A DNA stretch of 64,000 bases from contig NJPS01000032.1 in NCBI GenBank assembly GCA_002946415.1, forward strand, positions 310,001-374,000, in the 5' to 3' direction. Shown one piece after another: positions 51,952 to 64,000 of this stretch. The notes under the pieces are model-generated. The model saw only the letters and a list, made by a program, of their open reading frames with translations. It was not told the origin of the DNA and did no database searches. Numbering within the stretch: the first letter of the stretch is position 1; each line of letters starts with the position of its first letter. The stretch comes from Rutstroemia sp. NJR-2017a BVV2. Taxonomy: Eukaryota > Ascomycota > Leotiomycetes > Helotiales > Rutstroemiaceae. A program made the translations under genes and the position numbers.

Positions 51952-54419
51952 ATGTCAGAGATCAATCTGAGCAGATCTACTTCATCACCCGATCCATTCC
52001 TTGTCGCAACGCTCGATCCTGACTACATTCAACTACGCGAACATATAAGACGGTTTCGCAGGGTCCCGCTCGGCTCTGATACAAAGAGTGTGGATGCTGC
52101 TTGGGATGTCTATAAGAATCTGCGGGAAGAATCGCTTGGTTATTGCCGGAAACTCATACACAAATCTCGTGGGTATTATCTTATTTCTCAGCCTGCACAT
52201 GGACAATTAGTATTGGGCTGTACAAGTGCTGACGCTTGTGCTAAGAGAATAACAGACGGAATCCTTCTCTCGAGTCAAGCATCAGTCCTCTGGATATGCG
52301 ATCGTCGTATAGCGGCGGATCAAACTACGATGCCTCTTTACAAGTTACAGTCAATTCCCAGTGGGCTTCGGCTATTCGCGACCACAAAAAAATACAGGAT
52401 GTCATGCTCAAAGCTGTCTATGACTCCTTGAAACTGACATATAATAACTACGAGCCCGAATTTTCTCAACGCCATTTTGACGCATTTCTGGCAGATAAGG
52501 ATCGACGAAAGTATTCAATTGCAAAATGGCGAGATGGCAGCGGCCATAGGCTGAAGTCAGAAAGACCGGAGTTTTTCGATAAATACAAGTCTCGACTATC
52601 GGTTTACGACAAATTAAAATTAGACGTTGAAGAGTCCGAAAGATTATGTGATGTCTTGGAAGCACCGCAAATAGAGGAGAGAGTCGTCCGTGAAACCATC
52701 ATCACTCGCGGCGATACCATATTGGAGTTTACAAATCGGCCTTCCGACGACTCACCAATTCTCAGATTCCGGGTCTCCTCCCATGTCTTAGTTGACGCTT
52801 CACCGTTATTCTCCCATATGCTTTTACCTCGATCGCCGGAAGTTGGCACCCCGCTAGACATGCTAAATGATCTTCCAAGGGCGCCATCTAAGTTTATCAC
52901 CAAGGATGGAACTGAAGTGAAAGTTTATCAGATGCCTCAGACGGAGCCCAACAATCACGAAGCATTGACCATCTTGCTTCATGCTGCCCATGCCCATGGT
53001 GTCCCGGAAAAGATACAGTTTCCTGTCTTCGTCAGCATTGCGGATGTCTGCTTGCGGTATCAGTGTACATCGCCATTAGAACTGCAAGTGAGGTTTCAAT
53101 GGCTTCCTGACTGGGAAGCCAAAGCTGCGCAGGATAATCCCTACGAGTTACTTTTAATAGCCTACGTGTTTGGGAAGAGAGACGTATTCACACGCACTTC
53201 TCGAAGTATCATACTGAATTCTAGAGACGATTCGGAGATACAAAACAAACAGTTCCTGCCGAAGAATGTAAGGGAAAAGATAAAAGCAATCAGAGCTGCA
53301 AAGATTGCACAGATTTACGAGTGCTGCACAAATCTAGTCGAAGAATATCTACCCAGACCAGTCGAGCAGACTGACAGGCCAGCTTACACAGGTTCCTTGA
53401 AACTGACTACAACTCCCCGATGTCCAAGAAGATCCCACATCTGTGATGCTACCAACCTAGGTTCCTTGATGCAGGTCTTCAATGAGCTTCGGGTGCTTCC
53501 AAACTTTTGGAAGTCGACAAGAAGTGCTCCTCGACGGACTCTGAGAGAGTTGATTGATTGTCTAAGATTAATGCCTAGTCCACCGCAAAGCCATAGTGGA
53601 GTTTGCGATTATGCACCAGCTTTTAGGGGATCTATTAATGATATTGCAAATAGCATCATGGGCTTAACACTCTTCGATGTCTCGGGTCAACATGGCTGGG
53701 CGCTGAGCAAGAATGATCCCCCTCAAAATCTGCATGCTGATATGTCTGTTGAGATCTACGAATTGCCAGCGCTCGTCAAGCCCGAGACGACAGTATCAAT
53801 TGTTTTGTCCATTGAAGCTATTACCTTGCGTATCTTATCATATCTCGACACATTGGAGGAGCTTCACGCGGTAGCAATGACCGATAAGAACTTTTACGGT
53901 GCCTATAAGCGGAATGAATTATACCTCCTACGAAATATAGTGAAGGCTAAGACAAAATGTGAAACTTCGACAGGAGCAGATTACACGCTTCCACTTAAAA
54001 GTCGATTGGTTTCGGATGCGTTCGATCATCCATTGGATGCCAATTTTCTCGAGCTGGTTGACGATTCTGAGTCTGTAGTGTCAGACCTCTCTGGGTCTAT
54101 ATCATCCATTGCTCAAGGCGATGAGTTGCACAGTAACCCACCGTCGCCCCTGCCTATGGTTCACGACGCGATGCCTCTATCGGAAGAAGAAGCGCACAAT
54201 CTTCTAACTTTGAACGTTGAAGCAACAAGTCGAGCTTATGTGACTAAGCGGTCACAGCAGCTAGCCCCGAGGAACGGCCAATATCAAGAAGTGAACGAAA
54301 AATTTCTGGCGGGTGATTTTGCACATGCAGAGGATAAGATACGATTAGGCGAAGATGACATGGCGAAGCAATTGCGAGACGAGAAAGAGAAGGTTTTGGG
54401 TCAGGTGAAAGGACTTTGA
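51952..54419 (+). CDS. BTB/POZ-like domain protein
   Basis: Two exons, 51952-52172 and 52256-54419, encode 794 residues. The 83-nt intron (GTATTA...ATAACAG) restores frame between two otherwise separate open stretches. Around residues 210-250 a fungal BTB/POZ-like segment reads TILEFTNRP, RFRVSSHVLVDASPLFSHML. It is followed by the usual bracketing helices (HEALTILLHAAHAHG, VSIADVCLRYQC, WLPDWEAKA, LLLIAYVFGKRDVFTR). A later F-box-like helix region is ALTLRILSYL-like (EAITLRILSYLDTLEELHAVAMTDKNF), and the C-terminus is charged. Such proteins are numerous in filamentous ascomycetes and mostly unstudied; some act as cullin-3 adaptors. The start is uncertain: a first exon at 51728-51866 joined at 51959 would also keep frame. 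Confidence 0.72.
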
Positions 54420-54556
54420 GACCTTTGAAATACGGGCATGTTATGCGGCGTTGTTGAAATATGGGTATGGATGAAAATATACGGCTGTTATGACGACTTA
54501 GGTTGATGGCTTAGGCGCGATATACCCAATGAAGTTTTGATTTAGGATATTATGAA

Positions 54557-55170
54557 TTATTGGACATAGTTTGAGATTCTTCAAGATTTGTCAATCAAAA
54601 GCATCACACAATGAGGAGCGGTCTATTGTACTTACTCAATCAGGTTCCCATCAGGGTCTCTACAATAAACACTTCTCAATTTCCCCCTAGCCCCTGTTCG
54701 ATTGACAATGCCTTCATCAGTCTTTTCAGGAGTTAGGTCGACCATTTCAACGCCAGCTTCCACAAGACGTGTTCGAACAGTCTTCACATCATCATCCGTG
54801 AGGAAGCACAAGTCTGCGCTTCCACTTTGCACGCGCTGCGCTTTCGGCTCGAACTCGTATAAAAGTCTTTAGTCGTCTACGGACCCCTCCTTCACCCATG
54901 TAATACCTTGCCAAGCTCATGTAAATTTATCTTTTGCGAGCCAAATATCAACGAATGACGTGTTATATCAGGGGTGGCACTCGAAACAAACGACTCTGCA
55001 CGCATGCCCAAGTTTGTCGTGTACCATTGTGTAGTGCGGGGAATGGAGGAGACGGTTAGAACCAGGTGGTCGAGAGATTTTATAGTAGCCGCTGGTGTTG
55101 ACATTTTTCGAACTTGCTGACCTTGGAAAGATCTGAGCAATCTGGGGACAGTCCTTGGCAGGCTCGACAT
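54557..55170 (-). CDS. VOC/glyoxalase-family protein
   Basis: Three exons, 55170-54907, 54853-54636 and 54578-54557 (the last only 22 nt), give 167 residues. The fold is a vicinal-oxygen-chelate domain. The first beta-alpha module holds IKSLDHLVLTVSSIPRTTQWY, with the metal-ligand histidine in DHLVLTV, and QKINLHELGK. The second module carries GSADLCFLTDD and YCRDPDGNLIEISNY, with the ligand glutamate in NLIE. Enzymes of this group include glyoxalase I, fosfomycin/bleomycin resistance proteins and dioxygenases; this short single-domain fungal type has no assigned substrate. The first ~22 residues (MSSLPRTVPRLLRSFQGQQ) are basic and resemble a mitochondrial presequence, with an internal Met at 23 as alternative start. 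Confidence 0.88.
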
Positions 55171-55507
55171 CTGGAAAGGGATACAAAAACATTCGAACCA
55201 AATTATGGAGGGGAAAGAGATGCCCCTCCTTATGTGGCCGCCAACCGACCAGTGAGAACTGAGCTACCCCACAAACGGAAGTTGCCGCTGCAGGAGCCGT
55301 TGCAGCATCGAAATTCTAAAAAGTTCAAATCGTCACTCTTGACCACGACAGCATGCAGATGTGTCCCCGTACAGTTACTTGAGGATATGCAGCGCTGATC
55401 TTGGAGATCTGAAACACAGAGACGCAGTTCTATACGTTTACGATATCGAATAAATACTTTTCCTCCGCTGGTTCGCAGCATATCCACCAACTCGAAAATC
55501 TTCCAAT
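55171..55507. promoter_or_regulatory. Divergent promoter of VOC and TcdA-like genes
   Basis: 337 bp between two outward-facing start codons, both possibly mitochondrial proteins. No specific site recognised. Confidence 0.35.
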
Positions 55508-57169
55508 ATGTCACATTTGCTCAACCGAGTATCGAACTCGCAACAAGCCCAATTTACCGCTACCGCTTTAGTTTCCGGTGCGGTTGTGGCCGGCGCGATT
55601 TTCAGTTACCAAGCTTTGAGACGGCAGGAAAAAGTCGAGGATTTAAAAAGCTCAATACCGATATTAGGGACGGAACATCATGCTGATTTGGTAGGTCTGG
55701 ATCTGCTGTTGGGTGGAAAAGATGGTGCAATCTTTTGGATCTTACAATAGAAAGAAAGCAATTGCTGACGAAACAAGTGAAGCTTACAGATATGGGCGTC
55801 GCGCCCCGGGGATTGGGCGTAAGTAAAGAAGATGAGAGGGGGGCTGCACTCGCAGAGAGAGCGAGGAAGGGTGACTATGACAATGGTACGTAGCTCATTC
55901 TTCAGCATCTAACAGATTGAACACTATTAACTCCAAGCAGAGCTCATACTAGAGCAACTTGCGCGAAATCGAGTATTCCTCAAAGATGAAGGACTACAAA
56001 AGCTTCGCTCAGCATTCATAATAGTAGTCGGCTGCGGAGGCGTAGGATCACATTGCACGGCAGCACTTGCCCGCTCCGGCGTCTCGCACATCCGCCTCAT
56101 TGACTTCGACCAAGTAACACTCTCCTCCTTAAACCGACACGCAGTCGCCACGCTCGCCGACGTTGGCACGCCCAAAGTCGGCTGTCTGAAGAACCGTCTC
56201 CAGCAAATAACACCCTGGGTAAATTTCGACCTCCGCAACGAACTCTTCCACGGCAAAGCCGCAGACTCCCTCCTCGGCGAATGGGATGGCCGGAAACCAG
56301 ATTACATCGTTGATGCGATAGATAATATAGACAGCAAAGTTGAGCTGCTAGAATACTGCTACAAAAATAACCTCCCCGTCATCTCCTCCATGGGCGCAGG
56401 CTGCAAATCCGACCCCACCCGCGTCTTCGTAGGCGACATCTCCTCTAGCACAGACGACCCCCTATCTCGGAGTACGCGCCGCCGTCTCCGCGCCCTGGGC
56501 ATCGCATCCGGCATCCACACTGTCTACTCGACAGAAAAGCCTGGTCCAGGCAAAGCCCAACTGCTGCCTCTCCCCGAAGAAGAATTCCAAAAGGGCTCCG
56601 TAGGGGACCTCGGCGTCCTCCCCGATTTCCGCGTGCGCATCCTCCCCGTGCTAGGAACCATGCCCGCCGTCTTCGGCTACGTCGTCGCCAACCACATAAT
56701 CCTGCAAGTGACGGGCTACCCCTGCGAATACGTGCCCGCCAAGGGCCGCGACAAGATGTACGACAGTATTCTGGCCAGTCTGCAGAGTTTCGAAGAGAAG
56801 CTCGCGCGCACCAGCATCCCTGGTGAAGACGCGCTGGGGCTCAAAGTCGCGCTGACGGCGGCGGATGTCGGATACATTGTCGAGGAGGTCTATAAGGGGA
56901 AAAGCGCAGTCAGCGGCATCCCAACCCGGTTGGCGTTGATGAGGTGGCGGAAGCCGGAGGACGTTATGCTGGATACGAGTGTCGAGGGTCAGAAGGCGAG
57001 TACGGTGCGAGCGAGAGATTTGGTGTGTATGACGAAGGAGGAGGCGGCAAAGCATGAGAAGGCAATTTTTAAGGAGGGGAAGAGTGTGGAAGAGGTTTAT
57101 AGTGCGGAGATCGTGGAAAGGGTGGAGGCGAGGATTAGAGAGGAGATTGAGTATGAGCGGTATAGATAG
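55508..57169 (+). CDS. tRNA threonylcarbamoyladenosine dehydratase, TcdA/Tcd1-Tcd2 type
   Basis: Three exons, 55508-55690, 55783-55885 and 55941-57169, give 504 residues. The enzyme belongs to the E1-like ThiF/MoeB/HesA family. It uses ATP to cyclise the t6A at tRNA position 37 to ct6A; yeast Tcd1 and Tcd2 are mitochondrial outer-membrane proteins. An N-terminal membrane helix (FTATALVSGAVVAGAIFSYQAL, residues 15-36) fits that location. Conserved parts are RARKGDYDNELILEQLARNRVFL, the nucleotide loop IIVVGCGGVGSH near residue 124, LIDFDQVTLSSLNRH, DAIDNIDSKVELLEYC and SSMGAGCKSDPTRV. The C-terminal domain (GTMPAVFGYVVANHIILQVTGYP) is complete. Tcd1 and Tcd2 cannot be told apart here, so no symbol is given. 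Confidence 0.92.
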
Positions 57170-58177
57170 ATGAGATAGATAGGCAGTAAAAATATAAAAA
57201 TAAATTGTGTCGTAGAGCTTGATCGTACCCTGCGTAGTTCTTTAGGCTTGGATATATAATATAGTAGGTAAAACACAATGCAAGGGCCGTCACCATCTTA
57301 TCACATCACATCATATTAAATCAACATGCAACTTGCAATTCAAAATTCAGTAAACGCTCTCCATATTTTTGTTCTTTTTTCAATTTTATCATTCCCCTTT
57401 CCTTTCCCCCCGACTTCCCCATCCCATTCAAATCACATCATCCCAGATGTATAACCTCACGCCGAAACCAACGAGCCTAGCATCGAAATGATGTTCTCAA
57501 ATACATTAATTAGGCACGCTCAACACACAACACAACACACCAGAAATCTGATATCCATCCATCCATCCATCCACCCTTCCACACACACCAAAGACCATGC
57601 ACCTACTCCATCCATCCATCTATGCGTACCAGCCCCCCATCCCGCCTGTCCATGCATGCAAGCAAACGAAAGACATCAACCAAACTGATCATACAACAAA
57701 GACAATGTTCTCCCTCTTTCACCGTAGTATCGCTGGCAACTTTGACTGAGTGACTGACGAGTGAGAGATAACTCCTCCTTCTCCATATGTGACCATTAAC
57801 CTAAAAGGAAACCCCTTGGTACGACGGGACAAACGACAAAGCTCAGACGAGAATAAATAAAGAGAGGTAGAGAAAGGAGTATCTGAAAAAGTAATGCAAG
57901 TTATAAATGTATGGATGGATGAGTTAGACAGATGGATGTATGAAATGAATTGTGCAAAAAAACAAATGAAAAATCCTAGGACAGCCGTTAAAAAGTTCTT
58001 TGCCGTAAATGAAGGAGTGGGTAGAAGGGCTTATTGTGGTTGATCTGGTTTGATCTAGGTCTGCGAGGCGGGACGGATGGCGGCGCTAGACAGGTAATAA
58101 GTCAAGGAGATACATAAATTCGTAAAACTGTGTCTCTGCTTGGGAGATCGACATCTAGCCGGTCGGTGGATGAATGA
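57170..58177. other. Convergent 3' intergenic region, no gene seen
   Basis: 1 kb between two convergent stop codons. Contains a TCCA microsatellite and AT-rich 3' UTR sequence; no supported gene or RNA. Confidence 0.5.
57552..57573. repeat. TCCA microsatellite
   Basis: Five consecutive ATCC/TCCA units, with a second short TCCATCCATCTA run about 40 bp downstream. Confidence 0.85.
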
Positions 58178-61100
58178 TTAAGGAGTAGGTGCCTCGCTCG
58201 GCCTTTGGCTAGCTCGACTTTGTGCTCGATGTGTTTGCTTGTATGAGCCCGATGCTGCGCTCATTGTTTGACGGCCTTTCGGTGGATGTGTATGCAGATG
58301 ACCGACGTCATGTTTACCTATTGACATGTTAAAATTGAGATCGTGAGTGAGTTTTGAGTGAACTTACCATCACAGCATGCCCGGACATTCTCTAATCTAT
58401 CCGACTCCCGATCTTGTCTCTCTATTTGCTCCCTTAAGTCCTCGGCACTGTCGTGCACTTCACTAGCCTCATAGATACTTGAAGCGGCGGCATTGACACT
58501 CCTGCTTCGACGACCGGAGAATGTCCTGTTTCCCTCACCAGGGATCAAATAGCTACTGAGCCTAGAGAAGGTACTGAGCGACGGGCGTGACGGTCTTGAT
58601 GTAAGGTGGGGATGCATAGTAGAGTATCGCCTGCTCTTGCTAATTGGTGACTCGTTGCGTGTGGTGCGACTGTTATATGAGGACAAGGACGGCGGGCCAC
58701 GACGAGTGCTGGTTGGTCGGGCAAACCCGGGGTTAAACTCGTCAACATCCTCATGCGTAAGGTTCCCAGAGACTTCAACGGTATCAGAGACTGCATCCTC
58801 TCCAGTACGGAGCAGTAAGTAAGACAAAGCGTTGAACCAAGTCTCATGGCGTTGCCCTGTGCTAGCAGTGAATTTCACTGTTCTTCCAGGCGTCATGATG
58901 ACTAAGCTCTTTCGGTGCAATCCAGGTGGCATAGGATTATCATCGGTGACAACTCGAACAGCTTCTATAGCTACACTCTTTGCTTTGAGCTCTGAGCGTC
59001 CAGCTGTTGATGGATCTCTGTCACTCCAATATAAAGTCCTAGTGTATGGGTGAACCCAGAAGTAACGTCGGTGACGGTTTTCCGACATTCCACCACGACC
59101 AGCTTTGCGAGTATATTTCCAAAGGTATTCACCGATCATAGTTTGAGTGATCGCGTTGATCATCCTTGGATCAGTGCCGGACTCGACGCCTTGCGGCACT
59201 GGGATTCCAGCACGCAGGTTGAAGCGAGTGTCAACTTCGGAAGCAAATGAAGATACTGACGAATGCCTAGAAGGTCCGGTGCCAGTAGGAGAGGAAACCT
59301 CACGCTCATTAGAAGAGTGTCTAGCCCTGGGAGTTGTCCCCGCGCGAAGAGAAATTCCAGCTTGTGAACTGGGGGTCTTGGGTCTGAGATTGTTGTTCCT
59401 ATGTGAAGAAGGGATAGGCGGAGGACCCATGGCGCCACTGGAAGATCCAGTACGTTGAGTCACAAGGGGAGGAAGAGGCTTGCTCTCCTCTGAGTTGGTT
59501 CTTTGTATCGCCGTAGCACCGGGTTGTTTTTGGTCGCCCGAGCTCTTAGTCGAACCGGCGCGTTGAGCAGCTGCAGCAATGACCTGCTTGTGATCTTGTG
59601 GTAGTGGTGGGTGGATACTAGATATTGATGTGTTTCTTCCACTGCCAGCACTTCCTGGTCGTTTCGTAGAAGTAAGATCCACAGGTAGTTCAGTATCAGG
59701 ACTCTTGAGATTGGAACGTCCAATACTTCCAACACTTTCCTGTGACTTACGGGTGCGTAAAGCTGCAGGAATGTGGGCTCCGCGTGGAGAATGAACTGGA
59801 GACTTCTGGCTATCCTCCGTAAGAATAGTCTCTTGCCTCTTGCTCTTGAACAGATCATCAATTTGCTCCGCAGTCAGAGCAGTTTGGGAGCTCTCATCTG
59901 AGGTCTCCACCTGCAACTTCTTGAGCGGACGTTCAGTAGCGTTGCCAGAGACCTCCCTGAAAGGTCTTTGCGATTCCGGCGTTAGCACCGCTGGAGATTC
60001 GCTTGGTGACTGACTAGTTTCATCTTCGGCAATGATGGGAGTACTTGTCGCCGTCGACTTCTTATTCCAACCACCAAACACAGAACTCATGAACCCGGGC
60101 TTAGGGGTCACTGGCTCATCCTTGGAATTTATCTCAGCCTCAGACTCACCGTTGAGCTCATCCTGGTCCTTGAATGCAGCCACATCCTCGAATTGGTCAT
60201 CAGAGTCATATTTAGGGAGTATGACAGCATCTCTCTTGGGACTCCTTGGAGATGTTGGCTCAATAGGCTCAGTATCTACGGATTGGATACTCGAGAAACC
60301 GAGCGGTAGCGGGATTGGTTTTGACTGTCGCTGAGGAGTAGAAGGCGCGGGCACGATTGGTGCTTCAGATATTTCATTCTCGGTGATGATTGGCTCGAGA
60401 TGCTCGGAACGGATAGCAGACATTGTCAGCGAAGGAGCTGCAACTGCCTCAGTAGCCGCAAGATTTGTCATGGGCGTGTTTGCACTAGTAACCGGAGGCG
60501 ACGGGAATCTTGCCAATTTAGCTTCGGTCAGTTCACTATCATATTGTGAGCTCATGTCACTATATGTTGTCGATATTGGCCGAGATGCATCATTCTCGGA
60601 TTGAACTTTTAGTAAACCGTTCAACTGTTGCTTCATCTGTTCGTCGTGCCACTGGCTTGCAGCATCAGACATTGGCGGTCTACCCTCAGGATGGGAGGAA
60701 GAGGCAGACTCCTTGGCTATAATAGCTGCAGAGGCTATCGCGATCGGCGCGGCCACTGCGGCCAAATGAGAATTGCTTTGTGGCCGTGGAAGCTCAGCAG
60801 CCTCTGGAATAGCTTCACCGCTACCAGACTCGATTGCAGCAACAGGGGTCTGGAGATCTCTTTCAGATTTAGGAGACACTGCTCGGCTATCGTTGGAATC
60901 CACGGCGCCTTGGGTCCGGCTCGGAGTGTACGCCTGAGTACCCGCATCGCTAGTAAACACTGGTACTGCAGTCAAAGGCGTACGAGGTGCTAACGGTTCT
61001 GGCTCCCATGGCTCTGTCATCATACCAGAGTCCGTCATTGGTAGTTTTGGTACGGGTGGTACAATAAACGCTGGAGCGGCTTTTGCTGTGCTTGGTCTGG

Positions 61101-63241
61101 ATGATTGGGGAGTGCCACCACGAGACGCATAGCGACTTGGGGTTCCATCAACAGATTCATCATCACTGCCTAATTCACCGAGTTCTGCGAACAAGCTTTG
61201 GCCGGCGGGTAGCGGGGTGCCCCTGGTGCTATCGATGTAACTAATTGGACTCTCGGCCTGAGGCTCTTCGCTGGTAACATGTGAGCGTCGGTTACCACGG
61301 CTCATCTTGAGACGTAGTCTTTGCGGCTGCGTGGTTGGAGTCTTGGGATCTTCGAGCATGTATTCATCTTCGGAAGTTGACGCAGTGCTGTTGAAAGATT
61401 CGCGATTGCCGGTTTTCGAAAGAGCAATAGACGCACGGGATGGCTTGGCGCGAACGGTACCCCCTTTCTCTGTTTCTGTGAGATTTTCGTCGCCACTCAG
61501 GTCCTCTGTAACAGTCTGGAAATCATCTGTCTCTGTGATATGCTCATTTGCGGTTTCGAAAGCGTCGCTTTGCTCCGTAGAACTTCCAAAACGTTTGTGC
61601 GATTTTGAAACACCAGCAGCCATTGCTGCGGCAAGAGCAGCGCCTGCAGCTGCACCCATTGAACGAGAGCCAAAAGTAGGGCTTGCCTGTTCATGATCGT
61701 CCTCCCAGTTCGTGTCCTCGGGGAAGAATTCGCTCTTGCTGCTTCGCATACCACCGAGCTGACCAGCCTTAAACGGCTTCTTGAACTCTCTTGGCGCTGC
61801 CTTGCGACCCTTCCTGTTAGGTGTAGTCTCCGCTGCAGGCTCACCGCGTCGTGCAACTTCGAGCTCATCCCTAGCTTCCTGTAGCATTCGCTTCAATTCC
61901 AATTTCTCGGTCTTTTCCCGATGAATGTTTCCCTTGAGGTTTTGAATCATGCGATGAGCATGATGTAAAGAACTCTTCAAAGTTTCTGATTCTAGCATAC
62001 TATGTCTTGGGGTCACTTTGATGGGCGAGGGAGGAGGTGAGTGTTCAGGGGTATTTCCATCTGTTGCAGTCTGAAATTCTTCATCGCTCTTGGCCCTGGA
62101 TTCGTCCCGCTCTTCGAGGCGGCCTCGCTGATGCGCAACTGCTCGGGCAAGTTCCTGGTTCTGACCAGTCAATTCTTCTAATCTTTTCTGCAGTAAACTC
62201 CGCTCATTTTCGGCTATCAACATGGTGCGCTTTACGGTCCCTAGTTCAACATCGTGATGTTTTACTGCTGAGGTGTGTTGTTCTTGGAGCTTGGCATGGC
62301 TCAGCTTGATCTCATCTAACTCCTTCTGCGCGGCGTTCTTCTCAGACTGCAAAATGTTCAAATTTTGGGTCAACTTCTTTTCCCGATCCGATGCTTCTTT
62401 TTGCGCGGCCAAGTGCTCGTGAATTTGAGTTTCCAAGTTCCAATTCTCATCCTTGTATCTACTTTCGCTCTCATCCAATGTCCTTAATCGCTGAGACAGC
62501 CCCTCGGCTTCGATTTCCAATCTGGACTTCTCGAGCGCAACTGTCTTCAGGGTTTCCTCCTTCTCGGCTAGCAATGCTTGCAAATGTCGTACTTGTGCCA
62601 GTAAAGAGGTACTGATTTCTGTCGCAAATTCGATGTCGTGAACTCTGTTGGAAGGTTGATTTCGCTGCTTTCGATTTGGAACGCTGAATTTGGATGGGGA
62701 GCTGGTAGCTTGGCTTTCGAATTTAGATGGGCTTGCGGAACGCTACATTGTGTCAGTATTTTAAGATTGTTGTAACTAGGAAAGGAGAGTTTACCTTATC
62801 AGCGAATGGCGAACCGCTCATCTCGCTGCTTGATGCTCTTGATTTTGGTAGGAAAGCCCTCGCAGTCTCTCTGCCAACCTCATTATATTCCTTCTCGATA
62901 TCGAACAGTTTCTGTCGCAATTCCGGTGTGATGTCTCCTTCGCTCTGTTGCTTCTCAACTTCCTTCAACCGGTCTCCAAGGTCCTTCCTCTGCTGCAAAA
63001 GTGTGGTACCAAGGTTTGAAGCTTCTTGAATCCTCCGTTCCGTTTCTGCAAGATGAGCTTCGAGTGCCCGCTTCGCTTGTTCTGGGGATGTTGAGGGGCC
63101 AAGCGCAAATAGCTGTTTATCGAAATGAGAGAATCGATGGTGGTTTGTGGCCGAAGGAGGTGACAAAAAAGGATCGCTGCCATTGCTGTCTCCTGTATCG
63201 GAGAAAAGAGACGGGTGGTCCATTGCCAAAGAGGTCGACAT
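58178..63241 (-). CDS. apsA: Nuclear migration protein ApsA/Num1 (cortical PH-domain dynein anchor)
   Basis: Three exons, 63241-62795, 62742-58368 and 58317-58178, give 1,653 residues, close to the length of Aspergillus nidulans ApsA. The N-terminus has long coiled coils, about residues 55-130 (EQAKRALEAHLAETERRIQE) and 195-440, the membrane/mitochondria-contact part of Num1. A long acidic, Ser/Thr/Pro-rich middle follows. A PH domain lies at about 1350-1465 (MIGEYLWKYTRKAGRGG, RRYFWVHPYTRTLYWSDRDPS, KFTASTGQRHETWFNALSYLL), the PI(4,5)P2-binding cortex anchor. The protein recruits dynein to the cortex for nuclear positioning. The last exon supplies a basic, Ser-rich tail; without the 50-nt intron the frame would end in unrelated residues. 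The start is the first in-frame ATG. Confidence 0.93.
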
Positions 63242-64000
63242 TTTGATGACCACAATTAAATCGATGGCGAGGAACCGATTGAATCAAAGACAAAGTCTTG
63301 TAATTCGAGCCACCAGGTAACTCTTGCGTCCAGGTAGGACGCTCTCGAAATTGGCAATCCGATTAATTTTGGTGGTACGCTACAGTAAACAAATGCGACC
63401 GAAACTCGAATGCGTCCCACGGAATATAGTAGCACGACCTTGTAAATATGGCGTATAGACGAGACTAGCTTTGTTGATTGAAGGGAAGAATATGGTTCGC
63501 GTTGTGAAGCCGTCGTTTTTCCAAGAACACAATACCGGCTTTTTCGTCCTTATCTCACGCGTGTTTTAAATTCACGATGCAGCTATTGTAAAACTTGACC
63601 AGATGAGGCGGAGTGCATCTGCGTACAGAGTAGAGCACAACAAACTCGGTATGTCGGGTAGAAGAAGGTTTCGAAAAGAGCCAAATTTGGTAAAATAAGA
63701 AAAACCAGAAAGGAAAAAAGAGCGGACTCTGTTGTGAATCACAAACGATCACAGCAGTAGAAGATGGCAGCGGAGGGAGGAGGGAGGAGGAGGAGGAGCA
63801 TGAGTGCACGTTTAGAAGTGGTTGTTGATGGGGTTCATTGAACCATTGAAAGGGAGTCCAGTCCAGTTTCGCTTGGTACATTCAAGACAAAAAGGCGTAG
63901 GACGACCGAACGATGTGGGTGAGGCAGCGGTCAAGGTTGTTGTTCAAACAGCTCTTCTTTTTAAAGCTATTCGGTTGCCCAGATGCAGATAGATAACTTA
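63242..64000. other. Upstream region of apsA, no gene seen
   Basis: Promoter/leader of apsA and flank. A purine-rich GGAGGGAGGAGGGAGGAGG tract lies near 63774-63799. No supported coding region. Confidence 0.5.

Overview
The window is nuclear DNA of a filamentous ascomycete. The genes carry short GT-AG introns (mostly 40-90 nt) with CTAAC/CTAAT-like branch points. Several families are typical of Pezizomycotina: a CysA-type serine O-acetyltransferase, an ApsA/Num1 PH protein, a vacuolar PrB/PepC subtilisin and the complex I 9.5 kDa subunit. Overall style and protein similarity suggest Leotiomycetes (Helotiales, Botrytis/Sclerotinia-like), but this is an inference from memory. I saw no transposon, CRISPR array, viral element or secondary-metabolite cluster.

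Layout. 0.5-1.3 kb: a spliced, apparently non-coding transcript whose three unusually long introns (192, 191 and 201 nt) each hold a box C/D snoRNA candidate. 1.4-8.7 kb: Nudix hydrolase, F-box protein, PEX16 and a SWIRM-domain protein. 8.7-14.6 kb: a 5.8 kb gene-free block rich in the CAATTG palindrome and in short tandem repeats. 14.6-25.5 kb: a small Cys-rich protein, an SLC35F-type transporter, serine O-acetyltransferase, a conserved fungal protein, oligosaccharyltransferase subunit WBP1, the complex I 9.5 kDa subunit and a Ser/Thr-tailed Cys-rich protein. 26.4 kb: an intron-containing tRNA-Glu. 27.3-35.4 kb: a 2,635-residue BEACH-WD40 protein. 37.8-46.9 kb: vacuolar protease B, a large disordered protein and EMC1. 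47.5-49.8 kb: an atypical SDR and RNA 3'-phosphate cyclase. 52-57 kb: a BTB-like protein, a VOC/glyoxalase protein and a mitochondrial TcdA-like tRNA-modification enzyme. 58.2-63.2 kb: ApsA.

Functionally this is mostly housekeeping: rRNA modification guides, tRNA, ER glycosylation and membrane-protein insertion (WBP1, EMC1), peroxisome biogenesis, vacuolar proteolysis and trafficking (PrB, BEACH), sulfur amino-acid synthesis, respiration and nuclear positioning. The genes do not form one pathway. Several are divergent pairs sharing 295-400 bp promoters: F-box/PEX16, serine acetyltransferase/conserved protein, WBP1/complex I and VOC/TcdA.

All exon structures were built by hand from splice signals and checked for frame. 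First-exon starts are the least certain part. For spliced genes the feature runs from first to last coding base, and exon coordinates are given in the evidence.
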